A model generated the notes under the pieces. It was given only the letters and a program-made list of their open reading frames with translations, was not told the DNA's origin and did no database searches. Below are positions 1-7,267 of a stretch of DNA of 9,418 bases, one piece after another (within the stretch, counting starts at the first letter, position 1; each line of letters starts with the position of its first letter). The stretch spans positions 1 through 9,418 of the forward strand of contig JAEMQG010000114.1 of NCBI GenBank assembly GCA_022758935.1. The letters run 5' to 3'. The stretch is from Candidatus Nitrosopumilus sp. Lineage in GTDB: Archaea > Thermoproteota > Nitrososphaeria > Nitrososphaerales > Nitrosopumilaceae. Position numbers and translations under genes: made by a program.

Positions 1-2
1 AA

Positions 3-428
3 CCTGTTTCAATGCTAGATGTTTCCATAAGAGCGGAGATGCTTGAATTAATGCAAGAGTTACAAAAAAAATATCAAATTTCTTTCGTATACATCACTCA
101 TGATTTAGCAACTGCGAGATACTTTGGCCAAAAAATAGGAATTTTATATCGTGGAAAAATTGCAGAGAGTGGATTAATTGATGACGTATTACTAAAACCA
201 AAACATCCCTATACACAAGCTCTTATTGATGCAATTTCAGAACCAGACTCCAAAAATCTCAATAGAGAAAAAAGAATTAGAATCAATGAACCTCAAGACA
301 TAGATATGGATAATGGATGTCTATTCAGAGATAGATGTCCGTATGTTATTGAAAAATGTAAAATAACTCCGAATTTAGAAGATAGAGGAAATGGTCACCT
401 TGTTGCTTGTTATGCTAATCTTGACTAG
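3..428 (+). CDS. Oligopeptide/dipeptide-type ABC transporter ATP-binding protein, C-terminal part (truncated by window edge)
   Basis: This is the C-terminal ~140 residues of an ATPase that powers peptide or nickel-type ABC import at the cytoplasmic membrane face. The reading frame is open to the window edge and begins PVSMLDVS, the end of Walker B plus the D-loop (usually EPxSALDVS), so the Met at base 12 is internal and not a start. The H-loop follows as YITHDL. The C-terminal oligo_HPY extension is clear: KHPYTQAL, then GCLFRDRCP and GHLVACY. It has four cysteines in a C-x5-C-x6-C...C arrangement, conserved in DppD/OppD-type ATPases; in some members these may hold an iron-sulfur cluster, which I cannot confirm here. 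The permease and binding-protein genes would lie to the left of the window. The TAG stop overlaps the smc stop on the other strand. The substrate cannot be read from this fragment. Confidence 0.93.
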   Translation, partial: PVSMLDVSIRAEMLELMQELQKKYQISFVYITHDLATARYFGQKIGILYRGKIAESGLIDDVLLKPKHPYTQALIDAISEPDSKNLNREKRIRINEPQDIDMDNGCLFRDRCPYVIEKCKITPNLEDRGNGHLVACYANLD

Positions 429-3400
429 GTAGTTTTAACAGAAGGCATTCGTTTGTCTTTGTATGTAACAACATAAGATACACCGTTTTTTGGATAAACA
501 CCATAGATGAGTTTGGCTTTTTGTACAACAGAGTCTTTTAGAGAGACCATAATGAATTGACTTTCATGAGAACGTTCCTCTAAGATTTTTGCTAGTCTTT
601 CAGAGTTAGGAGCATCGAGATGTGCGTCCACCTCATCAAAGAGATAGAACGGAGACGGTTTTAGTTTTTGAAGTGCCAAAACAAAGACTATGGCAGCTAG
701 TGTTTTTTCCCCGCCACTGATGGACGTTGATTCTCTTTTTGGTTTATTTGGAAATTGAATCATATAAGAAATTCCAGAATTGAAAATATCATCTTCATTT
801 TGCAATTCAAGCCAAGCATTACCACCAGTCATTTTGCTAAAAATAAGATGAATTTCTTTGTCTACTTTATCAAACGCGTCCAAGAATGTTTGACGTTTAT
901 CTCTTTCAATATCTTCAATGAATTTTACAATAGAGTTTCGTTCTTCTTCTAGCGAATTTTTACGTGTAGACATTGAGCGATATCCATAAGATACTTCAAG
1001 ATATGTTTCAGGAGCTTTTGCATTAAGAGCATTAAGAGAGTTTAATTCGGTAGTCAGTCCTTGCACTATAGATTCAACATCAAATGTTTCCATATTTTTA
1101 TGAAATCCAAAAGATGAGAGAAGATTATGCAATTTGGTTTCATTTTCAAGTAAATCATGCAAATCACGATTTAGAGAATCAGATTGTCGCTCTAGAGAAT
1201 TAATTTCCTTTGTGAGTTCTTTGTCTTTATCAGAAAGAATTTTTAATTTATCGTCGTATTCTTTGAGTTGTACAATGGATGAACCAGATGTAGAGATAAG
1301 ATCTTGTTCTTTTTCTCTCAATTTTACAAGAATCGCAGTTTTAGATTCCTTATTTTTTTCTAATTCGTTAATTTTATTTTCTAATTCTTGACGTTGTGAT
1401 ATTAATGAAGACTCTTCATCATAAAGACTCTTTATTTGTGATTTTTTTCTATTTTCTTCAGTCTGCAATATAGTTAATTGTGAATCTTTGTCACGGTATT
1501 CATTCATTATTGAAGTGTATAGTTTTTCAAGGTCAGATTTCTTTGCATTTACTCTGGACAATTCATTTGCAATACGCATTTGTTCTCCACTGGCATAATT
1601 TTCTTCAACAATAGCAATTCTGCCATTAAGAGAATCAATGTGAGATTCATTAGAAGATACTTCTACAAGTAAGTTAGCATCTCGTCTACTCAATTCAGAA
1701 ATTCTTGTGGTAAGTTGTTGTTTCATATTGATTACAGATGAAATTCTTGATTGTAAATTAGAGTAATTCTCATCAGTTGATGCGAGGCCTTGTTCTGAAA
1801 GAGACAATCTCTCAGCATAATTTTGAAGAGAATCTTCAAGTTTTTTAAGAGAAAATTTTTTCTTTAAAACATATTTTTTAAGTAGGCTGATGGATTCAAG
1901 CAATCCGTCAATATCTGTACTCATAGAGATAATTTTAGTTAATTTTGAAATTTTTGAATTAATATCAATTATTACTGCACCACCTTTAGCCTCGAAATAC
2001 TCTCCATCCAGAGTTACTGCTTTGTGGCCTAACTTGGAGATACGATATGCTGAATCCCTAGAATCAGCAAGAACAACATTCCCAAAAAGAAATGTTTTAA
2101 GAGTAGAATGAGAAGGATTGCACCTTACGTAATCGGAAAGTACACCAATTACACCAGATTCCTTTGGTAAATCCAATGTGAATTTTGGAATTGCATCAAG
2201 AGGGATTATTTTTAATTTTGGAAGATTTTTTGAACGTGCAACTTCTGCAATCCCTAGCAGTGTTGCAAAATCAGGTACAACGATTGCTTTAATCCAATCA
2301 GAGCTTACGGCAAGTACTGAACGCTCGTATTGTTTGTCCCATGAAATCATTTCATAAACCAATCCTTCAATGCCGAGCTTGTCAGCATCTTCTTTTAGTT
2401 TAGCAACAGTGTAATCTTCATGCATTATTCCCTTTACAGTCTTGATTTTTGTTTCATATTGAGATGCAGCTTTACTTGATTTTTCCAAAATTAGATCAAG
2501 CTCTTCCAAATCATTTAGTGTTTTAGATTTTTTTGAATTGAGTTTAGAAATTCTAGATTTCAATTCAAAGATAGATGCATTGTGATTATTTATCATTGAT
2601 TCCAGTCTTAATTTCAAAGTAGACAACTCTATAACGTCTAGTTCCAAATTAGATAATTTGTTAGAATTAGATTTAATTTTAATTTGAGATTCATCCATTT
2701 CATTTTCCACTTTTGATAATTTTAATTTAGCTTCATTAAGTTGATCAGAGAGTAACTTTATTTTATTATCAATTTCAGATTTTCTAGATGCTGCTACCGA
2801 TTGTTCAGTTAAAATGATATTTCTTTCAGAATCAAGTATCTCCAAATCATCGTTAATTTTTTTCTTTTTTATATTGGTATCATCAATTGATTTTCCAATT
2901 TGTAAAATATCTGATTCGATTTCACTTCTAGTTAAATCAGTTGCTTCAAGTTCATTTTTAATTTCAGGAATTCTAAAATCAATTTGATGTATTCTTTTAG
3001 AAGATGCAACAATTGTACTATTGTCTATCTCATATTGTTCCATTGCAAGACTTAGTTCAGAATCAATAGCAGCCTTCGCTTGGCTATAATCATGGGCAGC
3101 AGTCATCAATTTTGATTTTTCACTTTCAAGTGCGTTGATTTCATTTCTAATCAGGATTCGTTCATCATTAAATTTTTTGATTTCAGAAGAGATTTTGTCA
3201 AATGTTTCTTCCTTTGAAGATTTCTGACTGATGATTGCCTTTAATTTGTTAGATGTGGCAATTGCTTTGTATCGATTTAGCTCTCGTTCAAGAACATCAT
3301 GGCGAAGTTTTTGATTTCTCTCCTCCTCAAGCTCGTCAATCCTTTTTTTAATTTCACCCATCTTTGCAAGAGCAATCTCCAATCTCCTATCAGCATCATC

Positions 3401-3967
3401 TAGTTGTTTGAGTGCCTCAGTTTTTTTCTCATCAAAGTAAGACAAACCAATTAAATCCTCAATGGTATTTCGTTTTTCTTCCGAAGTAAATTCAGATATT
3501 CTGGTAACAGTTCCTTGCTGTACTGCATTTAGTTGACCCAATCCAGCGTTGGCAACGTCAAGAAGATCTAAAATTTGACTTCGGTTTGTGGGTTTTTTAT
3601 TTAGATAGTAAGTATTCTCACCCTTATCATCCATTTCTCGTGTAATTTCCACCACATCAGAGTCAATTGGAATCTTTCTATCAAAATTATCAAAATGAAC
3701 ACTAGACCGGGCCATTTTAGGTCCATGTCTATTGCCTTCTATATCATGTATTAGAGAGCGGAGTTTATCAACTCTCATCATTTTTGGTTTATTTTCACCT
3801 AGTGCAAAGATTATTGCGTCAAGTATGTTACTCTTTCCAGAACCGTTAGGACCAGAGATAGAAACTAGACCAGGTTCAAACAGAACCGTGGTATTCTTAA
3901 ATCCAAATGACTTGAAGCCAAATATCTCTACTTTTTTAATATGAACCAATGTTAATAAATTCGTCAA
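425..3967 (-). CDS. smc: Chromosome segregation protein SMC (condensin ATPase)
   Basis: This is a complete archaeal SMC of 1180 residues, the usual length. It dimerises and uses ATP to organise and segregate the chromosome. The N-terminal head has Walker A GPNGSGKS at residues 39-46 and a Q-loop near 150 (NAVQQG). A long coiled coil runs to about 505. The hinge is about 509-663 and ends with VTLDGEYFEAKGGAV. A second coil runs to about 1050. The C-terminal head has the signature ISGGEK near 1083-1088 and Walker B FYLFDEVD at 1107-1114 followed by a D-loop. The longest start is TTG at 3967, but the family usually begins xHIKKVEIFGFKSFG, so a second TTG at 3949 (giving MVHIKK...) may be the real start. 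I see no Shine-Dalgarno at either. The kleisin partners ScpA and ScpB are not encoded nearby. The gene lies 217 bases downstream of ino1 and probably has its own promoter. Confidence 0.97.
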   Translation of the reverse strand: MTNLLTLVHIKKVEIFGFKSFGFKNTTVLFEPGLVSISGPNGSGKSNILDAIIFALGENKPKMMRVDKLRSLIHDIEGNRHGPKMARSSVHFDNFDRKIPIDSDVVEITREMDDKGENTYYLNKKPTNRSQILDLLDVANAGLGQLNAVQQGTVTRISEFTSEEKRNTIEDLIGLSYFDEKKTEALKQLDDADRRLEIALAKMGEIKKRIDELEEERNQKLRHDVLERELNRYKAIATSNKLKAIISQKSSKEETFDKISSEIKKFNDERILIRNEINALESEKSKLMTAAHDYSQAKAAIDSELSLAMEQYEIDNSTIVASSKRIHQIDFRIPEIKNELEATDLTRSEIESDILQIGKSIDDTNIKKKKINDDLEILDSERNIILTEQSVAASRKSEIDNKIKLLSDQLNEAKLKLSKVENEMDESQIKIKSNSNKLSNLELDVIELSTLKLRLESMINNHNASIFELKSRISKLNSKKSKTLNDLEELDLILEKSSKAASQYETKIKTVKGIMHEDYTVAKLKEDADKLGIEGLVYEMISWDKQYERSVLAVSSDWIKAIVVPDFATLLGIAEVARSKNLPKLKIIPLDAIPKFTLDLPKESGVIGVLSDYVRCNPSHSTLKTFLFGNVVLADSRDSAYRISKLGHKAVTLDGEYFEAKGGAVIIDINSKISKLTKIISMSTDIDGLLESISLLKKYVLKKKFSLKKLEDSLQNYAERLSLSEQGLASTDENYSNLQSRISSVINMKQQLTTRISELSRRDANLLVEVSSNESHIDSLNGRIAIVEENYASGEQMRIANELSRVNAKKSDLEKLYTSIMNEYRDKDSQLTILQTEENRKKSQIKSLYDEESSLISQRQELENKINELEKNKESKTAILVKLREKEQDLISTSGSSIVQLKEYDDKLKILSDKDKELTKEINSLERQSDSLNRDLHDLLENETKLHNLLSSFGFHKNMETFDVESIVQGLTTELNSLNALNAKAPETYLEVSYGYRSMSTRKNSLEEERNSIVKFIEDIERDKRQTFLDAFDKVDKEIHLIFSKMTGGNAWLELQNEDDIFNSGISYMIQFPNKPKRESTSISGGEKTLAAIVFVLALQKLKPSPFYLFDEVDAHLDAPNSERLAKILEERSHESQFIMVSLKDSVVQKAKLIYGVYPKNGVSYVVTYKDKRMPSVKTT

Positions 3968-4184
3968 CGATAGGATAATCGATAGTTAACAAGTTTAGTT
4001 GACATAATTGATTAATTTTTCTTGTTTTACTATCATTTTTTTCGTAATGGTGATTTTCATGGAATTAAAATTGAGTCAGTTACAAAACATAATATTTTAT
4101 ATAATTTGAGCCTAAGTAATGAATTTTCAAATGAGAAATATAATAAATACAAAATAAGAATGTGGTATTTTTGACATATTGGAA
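3968..4184. other. Intergenic region between ino1 and smc
   Basis: This AT-rich gap of 217 bases separates two genes read leftwards. It must hold the end of the ino1 transcript and the smc promoter. A weak archaeal promoter candidate on the minus strand is AAACTTGTTAAC at about 3985-3996, roughly 25 bases before the TTG at 3967. Between it and the gene is a short direct repeat, CTATCG, at 3980-3985 and 3968-3973 (minus strand), 12 bases apart centre to centre. I see no convincing hairpin terminator and no RNA gene. A 20-codon plus-strand ORF starting at 4047 looks accidental. Confidence 0.5.
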
Positions 4185-5279
4185 TTATTCACCTTCAACA
4201 AACTTTTCACAATCAACTTTTGCTTGAACATCAGACATTTGTTTAATAGGATGTTTCATCAGATATGCGCTAGCAGGTATGATCGGACCACCAATACCTC
4301 TATCAAGAGCAATCTTTGCTAGCCTAATAGCATCAACAACTATACCTGCTGAGTTTGCCTTATCATCAACTTCTAAACGAACTTCCATATTGTAAGGAAT
4401 GTTTGCCCACTGTCTGCCTTCAATTCGCATAAACATGAGTTTGGTGTTCCCCAGGAATGGGATAAAGTCAGACGGGCCAACATATATCTGATCATCGGCT
4501 AATCGTTCAGCAAGCTGACTTTGTACACTTTCAGTTTTAGAAATACGTTTAGAAGCCAACCTATCTTGTTCTTTCATATTTAGAAAATCAGTATTTCCTC
4601 CAACATTGATTTGATAAGTTTTTTCAATTTTAGTTCCACGATCACTGCATAATTTAGCTAGTGTTCTGTGTACAATAGTAGCACCCACTTGACCTTTAAT
4701 ATCGTCTCCAATCACAGGGATATTCTTTTCTGAAAACTTTTTGGCCCATACTTCATCAGATGCAATAAAAGAAGGAATACAATTTACAAAAGCAGTGTGC
4801 GTATCTAAGCAAATTTGGGCCCAAAAAGCAGTAACCATATCAGAGCCAACGGGCAGATATGAGACAATTATCTCCACACCGTGATCTTTCATGATTTGTT
4901 TAATTTCATCGGCTAGTTGTTTGTCAGTTTTTGTACTTTGTATTGGTTTTATTCTGTTTTCCACCCATAATCCTACCCCATCAAGCGCAGGACTTTCATA
5001 GACTTTGGCATTGCTTTTTGGCATAGAATCTTTTGGGATCCAGTTAACCATGTTTGGAAATTCATAAATTGCGTCATTGAGGAGTTTGCCCACCTTATTT
5101 TCACCTACGTCAAAACCACACACAAAATCAATATCATGAATTCCATATCCAGCTAACTTATCATGAATTATACCAGTAACTTCTTGAGCGGGGTTTTGTC
5201 GATAGTACTCTATTCCCTGAATTAGACCAGCAAAACAATTACCTATACCTACCAGGCCTACTTTGATTTTTGCAGCCAT
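4185..5279 (-). CDS. ino1: Inositol-1-phosphate synthase (myo-inositol-3-phosphate synthase)
   Basis: This 364-residue protein matches the archaeal inositol-1-phosphate synthase family, which converts glucose 6-phosphate to inositol 1-phosphate using NAD. In archaea the product feeds phosphoinositol ether-lipid headgroups or inositol-based solutes. The N-terminal Rossmann motif GIGNCFAGLIQG is at residues 11-22. The catalytic part includes NVGGNTDFLN at about 225-234 and ASKRISK at about 242-248; its two lysines four apart (K244, K248) correspond by spacing to the paired active-site lysines known in this family. SDFIPFLGNTK, at 270-280, also fits. Length is close to other archaeal members and shorter than eukaryotic enzymes. 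The ATG at 5279 is well placed, because a promoter ends just before it and an N-terminal MAAKIKVGLVG is normal. The gene stands alone, divergent from the decayed gene to its right and upstream of smc. Confidence 0.95.
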   Translation of the reverse strand: MAAKIKVGLVGIGNCFAGLIQGIEYYRQNPAQEVTGIIHDKLAGYGIHDIDFVCGFDVGENKVGKLLNDAIYEFPNMVNWIPKDSMPKSNAKVYESPALDGVGLWVENRIKPIQSTKTDKQLADEIKQIMKDHGVEIIVSYLPVGSDMVTAFWAQICLDTHTAFVNCIPSFIASDEVWAKKFSEKNIPVIGDDIKGQVGATIVHRTLAKLCSDRGTKIEKTYQINVGGNTDFLNMKEQDRLASKRISKTESVQSQLAERLADDQIYVGPSDFIPFLGNTKLMFMRIEGRQWANIPYNMEVRLEVDDKANSAGIVVDAIRLAKIALDRGIGGPIIPASAYLMKHPIKQMSDVQAKVDCEKFVEGE

Positions 5280-5280
5280 T

Positions 5281-5316
5281 TAAAAATTAGTAAGATTAGG
5301 TCGGTTTAAAGTTTTC
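5281..5316 (-). promoter_or_regulatory. Archaeal BRE/TATA promoter of ino1
   Basis: On the minus strand the sequence reads GAAAACTTTAAACC, with the TATA-like TTTAAA at 5305-5310 and a purine/A-rich BRE-like GAAAAC at 5311-5316. Its centre is about 28 bases before the ino1 ATG. Archaeal transcription starts about 25 bases after the TATA box, so the transcript would begin at or within a few bases of the ATG. A leaderless mRNA is therefore expected, in agreement with the absence of a Shine-Dalgarno. This is a pattern match only. Confidence 0.6.
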
Positions 5317-5396
5317 TTAAAAAATGATTGTGAGTTACTGTTTGCACCAAGGCAGAATATCATACTTGTCAACAAGAAATCACAGCAGGATAGAGA

Positions 5397-6323
5397 TTGG
5401 GGCATTCGGTAAAAGACATTGAAATAAATTCAAATACATTGATAGAAAAAGATTTTGAAGTGGTTTCACAATCAGAAGAATTTGAATCAGTAAATCGTGC
5501 AAACAGTCTGGATATTTTAACAACAATGATTTCAGACGAGAAATGTCTTAGGTTCATTTCAGTTGTAGAAGATGTTCTATCTAAATGATTACGTGGAATC
5601 ATCAAAGACATGATTAAAAATATTGGTTTGATGTTGCGATTACAACATGTTGGACTTTGGGTAATGATATCGCAAGACATTTTTTAAATTACAAAGAAAG
5701 ATCATTTACAATGGACGATAGAGAGGTAATAGATCAGCACACCATAGATTGGGAAATATCTAGTCCCAATGGAAATTCATAGTTCCCTGATTGAAAAAAA
5801 TGCAATTATTCTTAGAGTAAGCGTGCAAAAATGGTTTAAGAGAAATATCCACTTTAGAAATTTACAAAGGGATTGGAAAATATTTGTAGGTGAAAATTTA
5901 TTTTATATTGGACTTGCAAAAATGAAATCAATTTAGTAAAACCTGGAATTATGGACGATGAGGTAGGAAGTCAGACAGGATTATTTATTCAGAAACATCA
6001 TGATTTTAAATTAAATTTAATAGCGAATGCAGATTTATTATCAGTATTAGTTTTCAAAGCTGAAAAATCCAGAGCGTTGATGATAGGAGGAGGAATTCAA
6101 AACACCACACTTTATGGGGGAATCAATACAGAGAGAATTAGATTATACATTTTACATCACGGCAGATCAGGAATTTGATGGAAGTTTAAGTGGGGCATTA
6201 GTAATGGAAGTAGTCTTATTGGGAAGAGTCACACTGCAAGCCAGGCAAGCAGCACTTTATGCAGAAGTGACAACAATTTTACCATTCATTTATGCAGCAC
6301 TGCTATTGAAACTAAGGAAATAA
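5397..6323 (+). pseudogene. dys: Deoxyhypusine synthase pseudogene (about eight frameshifts, two internal stops)
   Basis: No single frame is open, but successive frames give consecutive parts of deoxyhypusine synthase, the enzyme that uses spermidine and NAD to modify a lysine of aIF5A. In order they are: HSVKDIEIN...LDILTTMISDEKCLRF (5397-5619), FDVAITTC...DIARHFLNYKERSFTMDDRE (5621-5743), RLGNI (5746-5760), LVPMEIHSSLIEK (from 5760), REISTLEIYKGIGKYL (to about 5886), GENL (5889-5900), WTCKNEINLVKPGIMDDEVGSQ...LMIGGGI (5909-6097), KHHTLWGNQYRE (6100-6135) and LDYTFYITADQEFDGSLSGA to the TAA at 6321-6323. In-frame stops are TGA 5586-5588 and TAA 5818-5820. The reconstructed length of about 309 residues matches archaeal enzymes. 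The catalytic lysine of the usual SWGK motif is replaced by arginine (LLGR, AGA at 6225-6227). The start is uncertain: frame 1 just upstream reads KKSQQDRD and may be the original N-terminus. A working copy is presumably elsewhere in the genome. Confidence 0.88.
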
Positions 6324-6334
6324 TCAACAGATAA

Positions 6335-6346
6335 AAACTATTATTC
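6335..6346 (+). promoter_or_regulatory. Possible TATA element for the PAC2-family gene
   Basis: AAACTATTATT begins 33 bases before the TTG start at 6368 and lies after the end of the decayed gene. The position suits a leaderless archaeal transcript. The same AAACTATT string precedes the secreted-protein gene at a similar distance (7232-7239). In such AT-rich DNA this is weak evidence. Confidence 0.3.
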
Positions 6347-6367
6347 AATAGAATTCAAAGCAATTCA

Positions 6368-7081
6368 TTGTATTCTAGAATAAGAATTAGAGAATTAAGA
6401 CCAATTAGTTTAGAAGGAGGTTATCTCATAGATGGATTCCCTTCAGTTGGCTTTAGCAGTGCAATTGCAACAGAGTCAATGATACAAACATCACAATTTA
6501 GTTTAGCAGGAATAGTCGATTCAGATAGTTTTCCTCCGATTAGTTTGATCAAAGAAGGAAAACCCAATTTTCCAACGCGAATTTTTGTAAATGATGATCT
6601 CAAAGTTTCAGTTTTTTTATCATATCTTACTCTTCACGAATCATTGCATAGGATTACTGCAAAGACAATGCTCAAATGGGCAAAAAAACAGAAGATAGAA
6701 CTAATCATAAGTAGTGTTGCAGTAAAGGATCAAGATGGAATTGAGGGAATGGTTGCAGTGGGAAATACAGATTCTGCAAGAGCAAAATTAAAAAAAACAG
6801 GGTTAAAAGGTATTGAACAAGGAACAATTCCAGGAATTCCCGGAGTTTTATTAAATGAGGGAAGTATAACAGGCCAAGATGTAATTGTGATTCTTTTTCA
6901 GTCATCCGGTACGGGTCCTGATTTCAGATCAGGTGCAGAATTATGCATGGCCATGTCACAATTAATTCCAGGCACATCTTGCGATATACCGTTACTGCAA
7001 AGAGAAGCAGAAAAAGCAGAGCAATCAATGAAAAAAACTGAAGAGGAATCACGACTCCTACAAGATTCAATGTATAGGTAA
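6368..7081 (+). CDS. PAC2-family protein (archaeal proteasome-assembly chaperone homologue)
   Basis: This 237-residue soluble protein belongs to the PAC2/DUF75 family, homologous to eukaryotic proteasome-assembly chaperones and to archaeal PbaA/PbaB. Early family marks are GGYLIDGFPSVGF at about residues 17-29 and the following helix with IATESMI. The middle has the alternating hydrophobic strands of the fold (ELIISSVAV) and a GIPGVLLNEG loop near 155. GTGPDFRSGAELCMAMSQ starts the C-terminal helical part. The last ~30 residues are a charged, likely helical tail that ends Met-Tyr-Arg, which fits the hydrophobic-Tyr-any motif by which proteasome activators dock on the 20S alpha ring. TTG at 6368 is the only usual start in the open stretch, which begins after a TAA at 6332-6334. 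It sits 44 bases after the dys pseudogene and may once have been co-transcribed with it. The family call is firm; the proteasome role is inferred. Confidence 0.88.
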   Translation: MYSRIRIRELRPISLEGGYLIDGFPSVGFSSAIATESMIQTSQFSLAGIVDSDSFPPISLIKEGKPNFPTRIFVNDDLKVSVFLSYLTLHESLHRITAKTMLKWAKKQKIELIISSVAVKDQDGIEGMVAVGNTDSARAKLKKTGLKGIEQGTIPGIPGVLLNEGSITGQDVIVILFQSSGTGPDFRSGAELCMAMSQLIPGTSCDIPLLQREAEKAEQSMKKTEEESRLLQDSMYR

Positions 7082-7117
7082 TAAAACTACTATCGTTTCC
7101 AGATAATTGTGACCTAA

Positions 7118-7142
7118 TTTTGATTTTTATTTTAAATCAAAA
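7118..7142 (+). terminator. AT-rich inverted repeat downstream of the PAC2-family gene
   Basis: TTTTGATTT at 7118-7126 is the exact reverse complement of AAATCAAAA at 7134-7142, leaving a 7-base loop. It starts 36 bases after the PAC2-family stop codon and is followed by more T-rich sequence. It could end the transcript, although archaeal termination needs mainly a T-run. A 9-bp perfect stem of A/T with one G-C pair is weak and can arise by chance here. Confidence 0.35.
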
Positions 7143-7267
7143 ATTGATTTTAGATCCACAAAAAAAGGTTTAGAATCAGTTTCACATCAACACATTCAAT
7201 TAGAATCAAAATTTACCTAGTGATTCAACGGAAACTATTTGTTGTTATTGCAGAAAGAATCTAAGAC
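7143..7267. other. Intergenic region before the secreted-protein gene
   Basis: This is the right-hand part of the 186-base gap between the PAC2-family gene and the secreted-protein gene. It contains two copies of TTAGAATCA (7170-7178 and 7200-7208), 30 bases apart. It also holds a TATA-like AAACTATT at 7232-7239, which is 36 bases before the ATG at 7268. No Shine-Dalgarno, RNA gene or ORF remnant is evident. Confidence 0.35.

Noticed and set aside
755..3944. Several plus-strand open frames inside smc (about 65-85 codons)
   Set aside because: They lie opposite a complete, well-conserved gene and show biased, meaningless composition, as expected of antisense shadows.
4047..4109. A 20-codon plus-strand open frame in the gap between ino1 and smc
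   Set aside because: It is too short, with no start signal or recognisable pattern; chance in AT-rich DNA.
5365..5376. Inverted repeat CTTGT-CA-ACAAG upstream of the decayed gene
   Set aside because: A five-base stem is too short to support a binding-site call, and it is not repeated in the window.
5369..5680. A 103-codon open frame on the minus strand opposite the decayed gene
   Set aside because: Its protein has no recognisable pattern, and the plus strand here encodes deoxyhypusine synthase residues, which explains the sequence. The open frame is accidental.
5951..6323. Two overlapping small plus-strand open frames (5951-6178 and 6114-6323) as separate genes
   Set aside because: They are consecutive pieces of the same deoxyhypusine synthase in different frames, and each lacks parts the enzyme needs.
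5397..6323. Programmed frameshifting that would yield an active deoxyhypusine synthase
   Set aside because: Around eight shifts plus two stop codons and loss of the catalytic lysine cannot reasonably be bypassed.
5397..6323. Sequencing or assembly error as the cause of the broken frame
   Set aside because: Some shifts are next to A-runs, so one or two could be errors. However, smc, ino1 and all other genes are unbroken, and missense changes at the active site accompany the shifts.
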